DNA of 64,000 bases, taken from positions 29,395,741 to 29,459,740 of the forward strand of contig CM041465.1 in the NCBI GenBank assembly GCA_023213395.1. The letters are read 5' to 3'. The notes below the pieces were generated by a model. That model had not been told where the DNA came from and ran no database searches. It saw only the letters and a program-made list of their open reading frames with translations. How positions within the stretch are numbered: position 1 is the stretch's first letter; every line of letters begins with the position of its first letter. Shown here one piece after another: positions 1-11,083 of this stretch. Source of the DNA: Cycas panzhihuaensis (Eukaryota > Cycadophyta). The position numbers and the translations under genes are program-made.

Positions 1-1689
1 CATTATAGTATATTTGATATTTTTGGATTTTAAAAAATTTCTAATTTTTAATAATTTTTAGGGTCTACTAGCCTTCTTCACTAGCCAACAACTAGTTTTT
101 GAGCCCTCTAGGTGACTAGGGGCTTTATTAAAAGGGGCTTAAACCCCCCTCCCCAATTTAATTTTTTGCCATAAGGAGGTATCCTCATAGTTTTGTCTAC
201 AACATTTGATCTAGGAGTCCATTTTTTGAATGGCTAGATTTGTTGGGAAGATAATTTGATAATCTATGTACTAAAGTTATTTTTATTATGATTTGAGTCT
301 ATTTAGTAGGAGTTTAAGATTGCTAAATTCAACCCTTCTGTTTGACCTAAGTTTAAGATTTCTTCAACATTTTTGGGTTATTTAATTATTTCATTCAAGT
401 ATATTTACATTATATTAAGATACTAATTGATCCTTAACTGATTTCACTTGATTTTTAGAGGCTGACATCTAATTTTTTGTAGTTTTAGTGAAATTTAGCC
501 TTTTGAAGGAGAAAAAGATCTTTAGATGTCATTTTCATAAACTAGTACTTTCTAGATCCTAAATAACTTTGTTTTAAAGCTGTTATTTCATTTTTTAGCT
601 CAATCATTTTACTTTAAAGCTCATATCAAGCTTGTTTTACTTATTTAAGAGTCAATTTACTTCATATTTTAAAGTACATATAAGGCTATCTCTTTATACC
701 CTAAAGGAGCATATAGAATGTATTTAGTGCATCTTAAAAGCCTTTTTTTTTTTTAATTCATCTTTAGCTTATTCATCTTATGTTGTAGCTTATATTAGGC
801 TCACTTTGCTTATCATTTATTATTTATTGTGCCTCTTTTTTTAAAGTTTCTTTTAAAGATTAACTAAGTTTTCTCTATTGCATTTAAAATTTCATTTAGA
901 GTACATCTTATTACATGTTTACAAGCTTATTCAAAGGCTATTTCATTTCCTTTTTATTTCATACTATTTTAGGGTTTATTTATATCACTTTAAAAGCTTA
1001 CTTGTTTCATGTATATTTCATTTAAAAAGGTGCATTCATCTTACATTAATTTCATTTAAAGAGATACATCTTTCATTTTATTGTCAAGTTATTTTTATTT
1101 ATTGATTAAGAAGAAACCTTATTTGCTGAGTAAGACCATAATAAAATATATTTTTATTAAATAAAATTAACTCTTGAAAGAACCTCCTATTTTCCAACCT
1201 TACAAGGGGAATGGTTAAGACCCTTAAAGTTACCACCACACATATTCCCTTAGCCTACTTATATTGGATGAGTAACATCATTAGCTATTAGGTGTATTAG
1301 GTGGTAAGCTAGGGTGAGAAACCTATTATTTTTGTGGAGTTTGTAGACTAAGGCTAGACCTGGAGAGGATGAGTGCCTTTGGTTGTTAAGCCATCACCAC
1401 TAGATCTGTCGCTAGGTATAAGTCCAACACAGGTGGGTCAACAAGTCAGAGGGATCTTATACCTTCTTTATAATCCATGTACTAAGGTATATGGAGCCTA
1501 GAACTCATGTACCGGTATATTGAGTCCCTAATTTTCCACTTATAGGTAGGTTCCATTAGATAGAATAGTAATCAAAGGCTTCCTTAGAGATACATAAACT
1601 TAGAGCCTAGAAACCTTTTCAGGGAATAAAATACATTATTTCAAAACTATCATTTAGGAACATTTGAATAAAACTTATTTTGAAATATA
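1..1689 (+). other. Element A untranslated leader
   Basis: AT-rich non-coding sequence upstream of the gag start of A, with no ORF of note. It is homologous to the leader of B (18,027-19,642) and C (27,013-28,626) read in reverse; markers are the AAAAGGGGCTTAA block near 130-150 and the segment around 1,200-1,560. Such a leader carries packaging and dimerisation signals in active elements, but I cannot point to a specific one here. Confidence 0.7.
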
Positions 1690-2859
1690 ATGGTAACTAG
1701 TTTTGGTAACATGATCATTCTTAAATTTGATGGATCAAATTATTTAAATTGGAGTAGGAGGATGAGACTCATCTTTATTACTAAGGATATGTGGGATATT
1801 GTGAAGACAAGTTATACAAAACTTGGTTAAAATACAACTAAAGTAGAAAAATAAGCATTTAAGGAGTATGTAAAGAAAGACAATAAAGCTCTAGCTTTGA
1901 TTTTTTATGCCTTAGAAGACTACATCTTTCTAAGGGTTAGTAAGGCATCTAAGTATAAGGAAGCATGGGACATATTATAGCTTATTTATAAAGGTGTAGC
2001 CTCATCTAAGCTCCAAATATTGAGGAGAACATTTGAAATTTTAAGGATGATGCACAATGATTCTATTAATAAATTTATAATAAAGGTTCAAGACTTTGTG
2101 AATCATATGAGATTTCTTAGTGAAACCCTAACTAAACAAAGGGTTGTTAAAAGGATTCTCAGGTGTGTTAGTGAAGAGGAGAGGTTTAAAATAGTAGAAA
2201 CTAGAATAGAAGTCTCAAAAGACTTAAGTATAATAAAGATTAAATAATTGAGTGTCATGTTAATGGCAATTAAGGAGAAGAAAAGCTCAAGTAAATCCCT
2301 AGAACATATGTTTGCAACTAAAGCAAGGATCAAGTTTAACTCCCAAGATAAAAGTTTAAAATCAAGGATCCAATCCCTAAGGGGAAGAGACATAAACCCT
2401 AGATAAGAGACCCATCAAGAACATCAACCTAGATACCAAGTTCTGCACCAAAACAATCAAGGAGCAAATCAAAGATATCCTAGCCAATAAAGATATCAAA
2501 GTCAAGTGAGACATCAAGAAGCAAACCAATGTTGCCAAAATCATCAAGGTCATATAAACTTTTAAAGGCCTAACTTTAATTATCCAAGTAATAGATAAAG
2601 AGATAATCAAGGTCAATACTTAGAAAGAGGAAGAACATCCTTTATTAATAGAGCAAATCCTAGAAGCATGAGTCTTAGTCAAAGAGGAAGGGATACAATT
2701 TATTATACATTTTACCACAAAGTTGGCTATACTAAAGATAGGTGTTTTGCTAAGAATAGCCCTCCTATAAGGGGTAGTTCTAATATAATTAATAAAACTA
2801 GAGAGAATGATCATTTATTCCTATTAAGATTTGTTGCACATGAGAAGGAGGAGGATTGT
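1690..2859 (+). pseudogene. gag: Element A gag (copia capsid/nucleocapsid), broken
   Basis: Starts with ATG at 1,690; the N-terminus reads as FGNMIILKFDGSNYLNW, the usual copia gag opening. The middle (about 1,900-2,250) resembles the plant copia gag fold (UBN2/Retrotran_gag_2 type), with KILR- and ESKDLS-like stretches. A Gln/Asn/Arg-rich linker follows (about 2,400-2,680). The zinc knuckle near 2,695-2,755 reads YYTFYHKVGYTKDRCF: of the expected Cys-Cys-His-Cys ligands only the last Cys is left, the others being Tyr/Phe. Several in-frame stops (for example 1,828, 1,852, 1,978) break the frame. The family role is to build the virus-like particle and bind element RNA; this copy is dead. Confidence 0.85.
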
Positions 2860-3200
2860 TAGTATATTAACTCAGGTTGCTCTACATATATGAATCACAA
2901 AGAGGAAATATTTCAAATTATTGATAAGGCTAAGCATGGTTCAATCATGTTTGAAGATGATAGCTTATATAAATCTACTAGAAGGGGCAAAGTTATTATC
3001 ATGACAGATACAGGTGAAGATAGATACGTTGATGATGTTTACATATTTTGGTACTTAAGAAAAAACTTCAATTAGTGGGATAGATAATGGAGCAGGATTA
3101 TAAGGTCATATTTAACAATAGTGAATGCACTATTAAGGACAAGAGGAAGAATATAATGGTTGTTGTAAAAGGACAAATGACTTAGGATAGACTTTTTAAG
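2860..3200 (+). pseudogene. Element A aspartic protease region, catalytic Asp lost
   Basis: Right after gag the sequence reads stop-YINSGCSTYMNHKEEIF. In copia elements this site is WYIDSGCSTHM, where D-S-G is the catalytic triad that cleaves Gag-Pol. Here TGG (Trp) has become TAG at 2,860-2,862 and GAC (Asp) has become AAC (Asn) at 2,869-2,871, both G-to-A type changes. The paralogues B and C still have the Asp but read D-L-G. The rest of the domain is recognisable to about 3,080. Confidence 0.8.
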
Positions 3201-4215
3201 CTAGTTTTAAGTCCTTCAGATAACTATGCTTTAAAAACTACAATTAAATTAGATAGTGATATGTGGCATAAAATATTTAGAAAATTAAATTATAGAAGCT
3301 TAGCTCTTATGAAGGAAATGAATATGGTTGAAGGACTACCAGAAATCAAAGTTGATAAGGACATTTGTAAAGGTTGCCTACTGGGAAAACACTATAGAGA
3401 AGGTTTTCCTGATGGAAGTTATAGAGCAAAGGGACCACTTTATTTAATCTATACAGATCTTTGTGGTCTTATGGATATCCCATCATTATCTAGTGCAAAG
3501 TATTTCCTTATATTCATTGATGATTACACAAGAAAAATATGGGTTTATTTCCTAAAATTTAAATTAGATGCTTTTCAATGTTTTGTAGACTTCAAAATCT
3601 TTGTGGAAAAGCAAAGTGAATACAAGATACTCTCCTTGAGAGTAGATAATGGAGGAGGATTCATTTCTAATAAATTTAAATCCTATTGTACATATCATAT
3701 CATTGGAAGACAACACACCAACCCATACTCTCCACAATAAAATAGGGCTACTAAATGAAAAAATCACACCATAGTTGAGATGGCTAGGTGTATGCTAAAA
3801 GACAAAAAGTTGGGACATGAGTTTTAGGCAAAAGTAGTCCACACTATAGTTTATCTCTAAAATAGGTGTACTAACAAGGCCCTTAGGTGGATGACACCTA
3901 AAGAAGCATGGGCTATTTATAAACCTAGTATCTATCACTTGAGAATCTTTTAATACCTAGCTCATATCCATGTTCCTAAATAAAGATGACCAAGCTTGAT
4001 GAAAAGAGCATTAAGTGTATATTTATTAGGTATAATGATGTTTCTAAATCATATAAGATGTATGACCCCAAAGAAAGAAAGGTCATGGTTAGCAGAGATA
4101 TTGTATTCAAAGAGGATGACTATTATCACTCAAATTGTATTCAAGATAAAGGCAAGGATGTTATAATAAATTTTGACTCATCTCTTAGATCCACATATGT
4201 GGCACCTAGATAGGG
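3201..4215 (+). pseudogene. Element A integrase with GAG-pre-integrase zinc region
   Basis: The zinc-binding front end is visible at 3,261-3,400 (WHKIFRKLNYRSL followed by CKGCLLGKHYREGF). The catalytic core follows: YTDLCG carries the first Asp (about 3,452) and RVDNGGGF the second (about 3,645). The Glu expected in the PQQNG-ER motif near 3,735-3,765 is lost: the stretch reads SPQ-stop-NRATK-stop. The C-terminal tail (about 3,986-4,200) has the typical VSRDIVFKED ending. Integrase inserts the cDNA into the genome. With stops and a missing catalytic Glu this copy is inactive. Confidence 0.85.
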
Positions 4216-4329
4216 TCCAACGTAAAATATTGATGTATCAAGACCAAGTGGTGAGGGAACCTCCTCTCAACCTTAAAGATTTCATAAATGGGTACAAAGA
4301 AGTCATGACTTTGATAACATTTTAGACAA

Positions 4330-5255
4330 TAATTATGACAGAAGATCTACTCATTCACATCAAGTTAACTTCACCCCTATGAGTAAAGCAATAGAAGCCC
4401 ACGAGCCTTACACTTTTGAAGAGGTGAATACTCATGATGAATGGAGGAAAGTTATGAAAGAAGAATATAATTCTATAGTGAAAAATGACACATGAGAACT
4501 TGTTGATGTTCCTCCCAATAAAATAACCATTAGAACCAAATGGGTCTATAAGACCAAATTTAGATCTAATAGATCCATTGAAAAACATAAAGCTAGACTC
4601 GTTGTCAAAGGATATACCTAAAGGAAAGGCATAGATTATGGTAAAATGTTTGCTCTTGTTATATGAATGAAAATAATTCGTATGATGTTGAGTCTAACTA
4701 CTCAAAAAGGTTGGGATGTTTATAAGATGGAAGTTAAAAGTGCATTCCCTGATGGCTACATTGAAGAGGATATCTATGTCTAATAACCAAAAGGTTTTGA
4801 AGTCATGGGGGAAGAAAATAAAGTGTATAAATTAAAAAGGACACTTTATGGTTTGAAACAAACACTTAGATAATGGTACTTTAGGATTAACAAATATTTT
4901 AGGGACCAAGGATTCAAAAGAACTTAATTGGATTTAAATTTGTACATTAAAATTAAAGGAGATTCTATATTCATTATGGGAATTTATGTTGACGACCTTA
5001 TCTATATAGGAAATGATTCCTACCTCTCAAAAAAATTCAAAGATGACATGTATAAAGAGTTTAAAATGACTTACTCGGGGTTCATGTATTACTTCCTAGG
5101 ATTAGAAGTTTGGCAAGATGATGATGGTATTTTCATCTCTCAAAGAAAATATACCTTAGACTTACTCCAAAAATTCAAGATGAGTGATTACAAGGCTTTA
5201 CTACACCAACTAAAGTTGGTATTAAACTATCCAAGCTTGATGACTCTACACTAGT
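4330..5255 (+). pseudogene. Element A reverse transcriptase, broken
   Basis: Copia reverse transcriptase. Visible in order: EEYNSIVKNDT (about 4,455-4,490), RTKWVYKTKF (4,530-4,560), the FLNG-like SAFPDGYIEEDIYV (4,740-4,780), LYGLKQ (4,845-4,860) and the catalytic IYVDDLIYIG with YVDD intact at 4,985-4,996. Stops include TAATAA at 4,781-4,786 where paralogue B has CAACAA (Gln-Gln). The domain copies element RNA into DNA in the particle. Only about 5% of the frame is altered but it has many stops. Confidence 0.9.
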
Positions 5256-5932
5256 TGATCCTATATTGTATAGGTAATTGATTGGAAACCTTATATATTT
5301 GACATCTATATGACCTGATGTCATACATGTAGTTAGTATTGTATCAAGATTCATGTAAGATCCTAAATCTTCCCATTGGCAAGTCATTAAGTATATTCTA
5401 TGGTATTTAAAGGGTATAACATACTATGGGCTATACTACAAACCTTTACCAAATTTCAGATTGATTAGGTATATAGATTCTGACTGGGCAGGTGACATTG
5501 ATGATAGAAAATTTACTTCTAGGTATACATTTAGCTTAGGTTCAACAACTATTATATGGAGTTCTAAAAAGAAGAATATTGTTTCATTATCTATAACAGA
5601 AGTAGAGTATAAGGTAACAATTTCAAGTACATACAAAATAATGTGGTTACGTCCACTATTATATGATCTTAAAATGGAACAAAATGGTCCTACTAAGATT
5701 TTATATGATAATCAAAGCACCATTAAAATGACACATAATCTTATCTTATATGGTAGAACTAAGCATATTAAGATGTAACATCATTTCATTTAGAAACTCA
5801 TTTAAGTAGGTGAAATAGAGTTGGTAAATTATAGCATGGAAGATCAAATAATATGCATCTTTACAAAGGTACTTAGAAAAGTTAAGTTATATAAATTCAA
5901 AGAAAAGCTTGGAGTTATACATAATGAATATT
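5256..5932 (+). pseudogene. Element A RNase H domain, broken
   Basis: The C-terminal RNase H of copia pol. RYIDSDWAGDIDDRKFTSRY (5,470-5,525), SSKKKNIVSLSITEVEY (5,565-5,610) and LYDNQSTIKM (5,700-5,730) match the conserved Asp-Glu-Asp positions of the family, and the end reads QIICIFTKVLRKVKL. Stops lie between about 5,250 and 5,410 and after 5,776. It would remove the RNA template strand and make the plus-strand primer at the tract just downstream. Confidence 0.87.
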
Positions 5933-5943
5933 GTGGGGGAGAA
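5933..5943 (+). promoter_or_regulatory. Element A polypurine tract
   Basis: The purine run GTGGGGGAGAA lies directly before the 3' LTR of A. This is the standard plus-strand primer position in LTR retrotransposons. B and C have a weaker version in the same place. Confidence 0.8.
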
Positions 5944-6240
5944 TATGAGAATTAATACTCATTACTATTTATTAAAAGTGTGAAAGTATTCTTTAAAAGT
6001 GTGTATGCTGCCTTAATTATCTCAAGCTAACTTTAGTCATTAATAGATAAAGGTAAGTTCATTTTATTTAATATTTTATTTTCAAATTAATGTCAATTGA
6101 AGTAGGCTCTCACCTCCCTCTTGACCTATAAATACTAAGGGCATAGTACCCTGGTATTTTTCAACACCACCTATAATAGAAATTTGTTAGTTATTTTTCA
6201 ATATAGATTGAGATATTTTTGCTCCACTCTATCTCTATTA
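5944..6240 (+). repeat. Element A 3' LTR
   Basis: Begins TATGAGAATTAATAC right after the polypurine tract and aligns along its length with the reverse complement of the C and B LTRs (TGTGAGCATTAATA...). It holds the shared promoter block (TATAAATA at 6,127-6,134, then ACCCTGG and ACACCACC). The terminal TG has mutated to TA. The right end is judged by alignment to C (CTCCACT near 6,222-6,229) and may be off by about 10 bases. Confidence 0.8.
6127..6134 (+). promoter_or_regulatory. TATA box of the A-family LTR
   Basis: TATAAATA inside the 3' LTR of A, followed about 20 bases later by ACCCTGG and then ACACCACC. The same order is seen in the LTRs of B and C and in the solo LTR at 30,004-30,385, so the block has been kept across family members. 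Likely core promoter and start of the R region. Confidence 0.6.
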
Positions 6241-6293
6241 CTCTCATTTTAGAAAGCCATAGTGGGGCAAGTATTTACATATTCACATGCCAA

Positions 6294-6465
6294 TTTAAAC
6301 TTGTATTGGAGCATCAAGTAGTTTACACTCATTTCAAAGTAGTAGTGGTAGTTTAGGTTTATACTAGAGCATAAAATAGTTTACCTTTATTTTAGAGGCT
6401 AGGTTCTAGTTTAAACTTATAATGGAGTTTCAAATAGTTTATCCTTATTTTGAAAACTCAATATG
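6294..6465 (+). repeat. 58-bp tandem repeat, three diverged units
   Basis: Units run 6,294-6,351, 6,352-6,409 and 6,410-about 6,465. Each opens TTTAAACTT or a variant, then a GGAGCAT-like core and AGTTTA(C/T)CCTTATTTT. A partial earlier unit may start near 6,245 (TTTTAGAAAGCCATAG). The array starts right beside the end of the A LTR. No coding role is visible. Confidence 0.7.
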
Positions 6466-7358
6466 AATTGATAAGGAAATTAGCATATAGACTCAATTTC
6501 AATTTCATTAATAGGCTCAAAATCCCTAAGGAGAAATATATATTTATGGTAAGTGCTACTCAGGAATAAAGGTAATTAGATGATTTGTTTGATATTTTAT
6601 TCTCATAGAATATTTTGAATTATAATTGAAAAAAATTGAGATAAGAGCGACCTAGCTTGGTTAATAAGGGTATGCAGTTAGGGGTAGTGAACTTAGTAAA
6701 CTTGGGTAAGTTAGCCAATAATAAGATGAGAATCAAATAATAATAAACTAAGATAATTATAAACTTGGAGTACATTAGTGAGAGCTTTGATGATAGGAGT
6801 GTACTCAATGGTATTATTAGTTACTTTAGGTAGGTAAATCCCAATGTGAGTTAAGATGTGGCCTACTTAGTACTTAATGGTCTAAGATATCATAGAAGGG
6901 TAAAAGTTCCCATAAAATCCTCTAGAAGTATGAATGATTAATACCATGGAAAATATAATAGTAACTCAAAGACAACTTCATGAATATGGAGAGTAGGGTA
7001 TAAATTGATCAACATGGTCAAGTTTCAAGCTTAATAGGCTTAACTTTGACTATTTAAATGGGTCAAAAATAGATCCCATGAGGGGCTTAACATCACTATC
7101 ATGGTAATTTTTCAAAACTTAATTTATTCTTTAAAGTGCTAAGTAGGTTTTTATCATAATTAGGTTCACAGTAGACCCAAATAATTATATTTAAAGGTCT
7201 TAAATGACCCACAAATCTAGATCCAAATTGCATATCGTAGGTGGGAACAAAGTTGATACATGACTTGCCCCAAATGCTAAGAAGGTGGAGAGAGGTATAT
7301 GTATAAATTTTATATTTTTGTGGTGTGTGCGTATGTGTGTATGTGTATAAAGTGTGAA
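6466..7358. other. Unassigned AT-rich sequence
   Basis: No domain, LTR end or RNA gene that I can support. A short GT-rich stretch (TGTGTGCGTATGTGTGTATG) lies at 7,323-7,345, just before the D insertion site. This is probably older repeat DNA or host spacer. Confidence 0.5.
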
Positions 7359-7363
7359 AAGAG

Positions 7364-7668
7364 TGTTAGAGTGGTAACTTAACTAACTAATATTAAATGT
7401 AATGTAAATATTATTGAGATGAATGAGATGTAAAATAATATTGTATTAAGGCCAATGTAGGCTGATGGATGTTCACTTGAGGATTTATTTGAAGAGATAT
7501 AGAGTCCATTGTATCATTATTCTCTTTACTAATATAATCAAATTATTTTATGGTGGGTTTTTACCAAAAGGTTTCCCACATAATTCTATTGTATTATGTG
7601 CTTACATCTTTTATGATTGTTATGTATATAAACGATATGTATTATGTTTTGCATATTTATTTCTAATG
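7364..7668 (+). repeat. Element D 5' LTR
   Basis: 305 bp starting TGTTAGAGTGG. It matches 40,955-41,258 along its whole length (shared blocks GGCCAATGTAGG, TTCACTTGAGGAT, GTTTCCCACATAATT). The right end TTCTAATG corresponds to TTCTAACA in the 3' copy. The outer TSD is AAGAG. LTR divergence is clear by eye, which points to an old insertion. Confidence 0.9.
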
Positions 7669-7680
7669 TAGTATCATAGC
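7669..7680 (+). promoter_or_regulatory. Element D primer binding site
   Basis: TAGTATCATAGC directly follows the 5' LTR. It differs from the canonical initiator-Met-tRNA site TGGTATCAGAGC at two positions (G to A, G to T). Position and sequence together mark the minus-strand start site. Confidence 0.75.
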
Positions 7681-8819
7681 TAACAGTCATACATATAAAA
7701 ATAAGTGTTAGGCAAAGTGATTAGATTGCATGTTGCTAGGTAGTATTAGCATAACCCTTCATTGAGAATCAATTTCTCTAACAATCGAAAGAGCAACCAT
7801 AATACTACAATGGTCTATCTTTGAGCAACTTAGCTTAGATCCCTCCTCTATTAGATCTATTATTGTAGGTTATTGACACTTTATGAAATTAAGGAAAGTA
7901 GTAGACTATAAGATGTGAGAAGGGAGGAGGCAGGTTGTATTTGCATTGTTAAGGACCTATTTTCATTGTATATGCAATCACAAAGATAATGAGTTAGAAA
8001 TTACTAGATATTATTCATCATAGATTGGATGTACATGCAGGTTAAGTTGTAGCTAATGTGAATAATATTAGTGAGATTGTGATATTATTAGAGTGGATAT
8101 CTATTAAGGGATGTGTTACACATTGTGAGGATACACCTTTCATAGCCTAGTTTGTGTTGCCATAGTTAGTAAGGGAGTCACCTTTATTGAGTTGCTAACT
8201 CCATTAAGCCACCATCCATCGCCTCCATTGAGCCACATTTCAATTAAGTTACTAGCCACTACCTCTATTATATCAACCCTTTCTTACATCACCAATCGTT
8301 GGTTGGGCAAGACATGTTACATACATTAAAGTCACCTATCAAGAGTTCCAGCTAGTATAACCTACCATCGATTAAGCTAAAGAATAAGGGAGACACAAGG
8401 TTGTATGTTATAGACCTTTCCATAACTTGGAGAGATAGCTAAGTTCAAGTCAGTACAAGAGTGCGCTAGAGAGAGTAAATAGTCAAAATACTAATTAATA
8501 TTAATTGAAAAGATGTGATGTCATATATTACATTTGGGGCCAAAATTATATGCATATTGGGCCCTTTCATAGAGGGTTGTGTCCTTTCAATAACACTTAT
8601 TCATTTAATAAATGATTAATTAACCCCTTTTTAAGGAGGTTCATAATAATTCCTTCCTCTTAAGATGTTTTTCCCATGAAACATAGTCAAACAATTGTAG
8701 TCCCTTAAACGTACGTTGTACTTTATTATAATAGAGTTCATTAGGCAATTAGACGAGTGTTGTAGGTATTTATTGGAAGATTCTTCTAGTTGAACACCTT
8801 AGCTATGTTTTTGGAATGC
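7681..8819. other. D leader and unassigned sequence
   Basis: The first few hundred bases should be the leader of D. No gag start is recognisable. A low-complexity stretch with repeated ATTGAG-CAC and CCATTAAGCCACC-like words lies at about 8,170-8,290. A purine run read on the minus strand near 8,640-8,665 (CTTAAGAGGAAGGAA) could be the polypurine tract of gypsy remnant H, which would make 8,480-8,640 part of its 3' LTR, but no matching second LTR was found. Confidence 0.35.
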
Positions 8820-10491
8820 TTGTGGTTGCTTCTTGACTTCTTCACCCTGATTCTTGCATGGTATGCCTTTACTTTTGTTCGATCTTTTTCCTAATAATGT
8901 GATGATTCTTCCTTCTTTCTTAAATCATATAAATTGTTCATCAATATTCACTTCAAAGGTTTTGAGTGTACTGAGCCATTAACTTCCTAACACAATATCT
9001 ACACCACTGACATCCATGACATAGAAATCTTCTATAATGCTAATGTTATTAAACATGAGCTTAAGGTTTTTCATTATACCTTGGCTTGAGATTACTTATC
9101 TTCCTCCAACAGTGACCTAGAAATGAGGAGTCCTTAATGGGAATAACCTCAATTGTTATGCATAGTTTTGATCAATAAAATTATGTGTGCTACCTAAATC
9201 TATCAAGATTGTTACAACTTGATTTTTGAGATCCCTATAATTTTAAGGTATTTGATTGATTAAAACTGCTCATAAATGATAGTGACATTTATGGATGATT
9301 ATCCTCAAGATAATTGTGGCTCTCTTGATGTTCTACATGATAATAATTTCCTTGATTATTTTTTTTATCCTTGTTCTTCTTTGTTAATATTGTCATTTGG
9401 CAGTAATTTGATTATATATAACTGGTTCTTTTGACATCTATACCTAGGTTCCCACTTCTCTTCACATTTGAAGCATAAGTTTATTCTTCTTAACTCTTCT
9501 GGTTCTATTTTTATTTTTTGAATAAGTGGTTTGGTAGGTCGATTCAGATTGATTAATAATTATTTGTGCCAAATGCTTAGTAAAGGATTATGTTGACCAG
9601 GTGGAGGAATATAAAGGTTTGTGCTAGTTTTATGTAAGGCATTATGTTTATCTTCATGTATTTTGGCTAATTGTATTGCCTTGTTAGGCTCATTTAGTTC
9701 TTGAATTTTAACATCATCTTGGATCTCTGTGACCATTTATACATAATTGGATAATTCGATTAGTCAGAATATCTTCTAATACATAGCTTACCCTCGTGAA
9801 TGCTACACTATATTCTTCAATAGAACTAGTTTACTTTAATTTTCGTAACTCACAATAATAATCATGATTAGATACAATTTTAAATCGCTTAATGAATAAA
9901 TGCACGAATTCTTTCCAGGTTAGTAGTTGATCTCGGAATGAAGTTCATTCAAGACACTGCCACCATTCACATGTTATTCCATCCATATGCAGGGTGGATA
10001 AAGAGACTTTCTCTAGTGGGTCAATTTCTACTAAACGAAAGTAATTTTCTATCTATTGGATCCACACCCTTGGTTCATGTGATTTTTATTCAATGCTAAA
10101 GTGTTGTATTATAATTTTCACTTTTTTTATACCTGTATATTTTGTAGGTAGTTAAAATATACTTGAAATCCTATGATCTTTTGTTCTTTAGGGGTTAGAT
10201 TGTGGTACTCATTAAGATATTTCTTAACAATTTTATTTTTGGTATTTAGAGTTGTTTGAGGACCTAAATTTTTTTAACGGTTTGATTTCTGATATAAGTC
10301 TACCGACTCATTGCTTTATCTTCTAAACTAGGAACAATCATATCCTCTTTTCTACTTGTTGCTATGATTGTTAATTTATTCAAGATTTGGTGTAAAGTAT
10401 GATTCAAAAGGGCATTCAATGTCTAAACTACATCATGGACTACTTGAGTAATTAGTTCAACAATATCCTTTTGAATGGTGTTGTCTGCCAT
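8820..10491 (-). pseudogene. Remnant H: Ty3/gypsy gag and protease, pol missing
   Basis: Read on the minus strand, a Met at 10,491 opens MADNTIQKDIVELITQV. A Retrotrans_gag-type capsid follows (about 10,100-9,780), with ITCEWWQCLE, TWKEFVHLFIKRF and SSIEEYSVAF. A retroviral zinc knuckle reads CFKCEEKWEPRYRC near 9,475-9,430 (the His has become Tyr). The protease reads LIDLGSTHNFI near 9,195-9,160, the D-S-G triad changed to D-L-G, and ends with FYVMDVSGVDIVLGS near 9,040-8,990. RT, RNase H and integrase are absent, so the piece is truncated near 8,820. The STHNFI protease form is typical of plant chromovirus-type gypsy elements. It lies inside D and is unrelated to gypsy elements I and J. Confidence 0.8.
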
Positions 10492-10977
10492 CTCTTCAGT
10501 ACTCCTCACCTTAATAATAGTATAAGTATGATTCCACCTTTTTTCTTCTGTCACTATGTGCTAATTTGTTACACTTGTATCAAGAAAATTATCACACCTC
10601 TCATTGAACAAATGATAGATATCAGATGAATATGTGTATTCGAAGCACAAATATAAATATAAGAACCTAAAAGATTCAAATGATTAGGGCACAATTGAGT
10701 TATAGTAGTCGACTATATCTTATAAGTTGATAATATGGCTCTCCTTAGAACATATAAAATCTTGTAATTTGATGTATAGTATAAAGTTTCAGTTGAAAAA
10801 AGACTAAGAATTATCTAGTGCCTTTCAATCTTTGGATCATGTGATAGATAGAAATAGATTGAGAATTTCCTTGTACAAATAAGTATATATGATTAAACGA
10901 TAAATATATATTCTTATTGAAGATAATGCTTTAAAAATAATGTGACTTAAAACTTTTATATTTGTCTATTATCATAT

Positions 10978-10980
<3 letters not shown>
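10492..10980. other. Probable leader or LTR side of remnant H, not resolved
   Basis: AT-rich and non-coding. It lies upstream of the H gag start in minus-strand terms, so it should hold the leader and perhaps part of an LTR. I could not find a primer site with confidence or a second copy. Confidence 0.3.
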
Positions 10981-11037
<57 letters not shown>

Positions 11038-11038
11038 T
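10981..11038 (+). repeat. Compound microsatellite (TC)n(TA)n
   Basis: About 17 TC units (10,981-11,015) pass directly into about 12 TA units (11,015-11,038). A pure dinucleotide tract amid otherwise decayed sequence suggests recent slippage growth. Confidence 0.95.
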
Positions 11039-11083
11039 AATGAGTGTATTACTAAAAAAAATAAATATATATAATATATAAAT

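Larger units (their letters stand above)
1..6240 (+). mobile_element. Element A: Ty1/copia LTR retrotransposon, 5' LTR outside window
   Basis: This is a decayed copia element read on the plus strand: long leader, gag, protease, integrase, reverse transcriptase, RNase H, polypurine tract, 3' LTR. The order PR-INT-RT-RH defines Ty1/copia. Elements B and C on the minus strand are paralogues across leader, gag, pol and LTR (the A leader around 60-170 matches the reverse complement of 19,560-19,640). The 5' LTR and primer site must lie before position 1, so its TSD cannot be tested. Every domain carries stop codons, so it cannot be autonomous now. Boundaries inside the coding part are by similarity and approximate. 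Confidence 0.88.
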
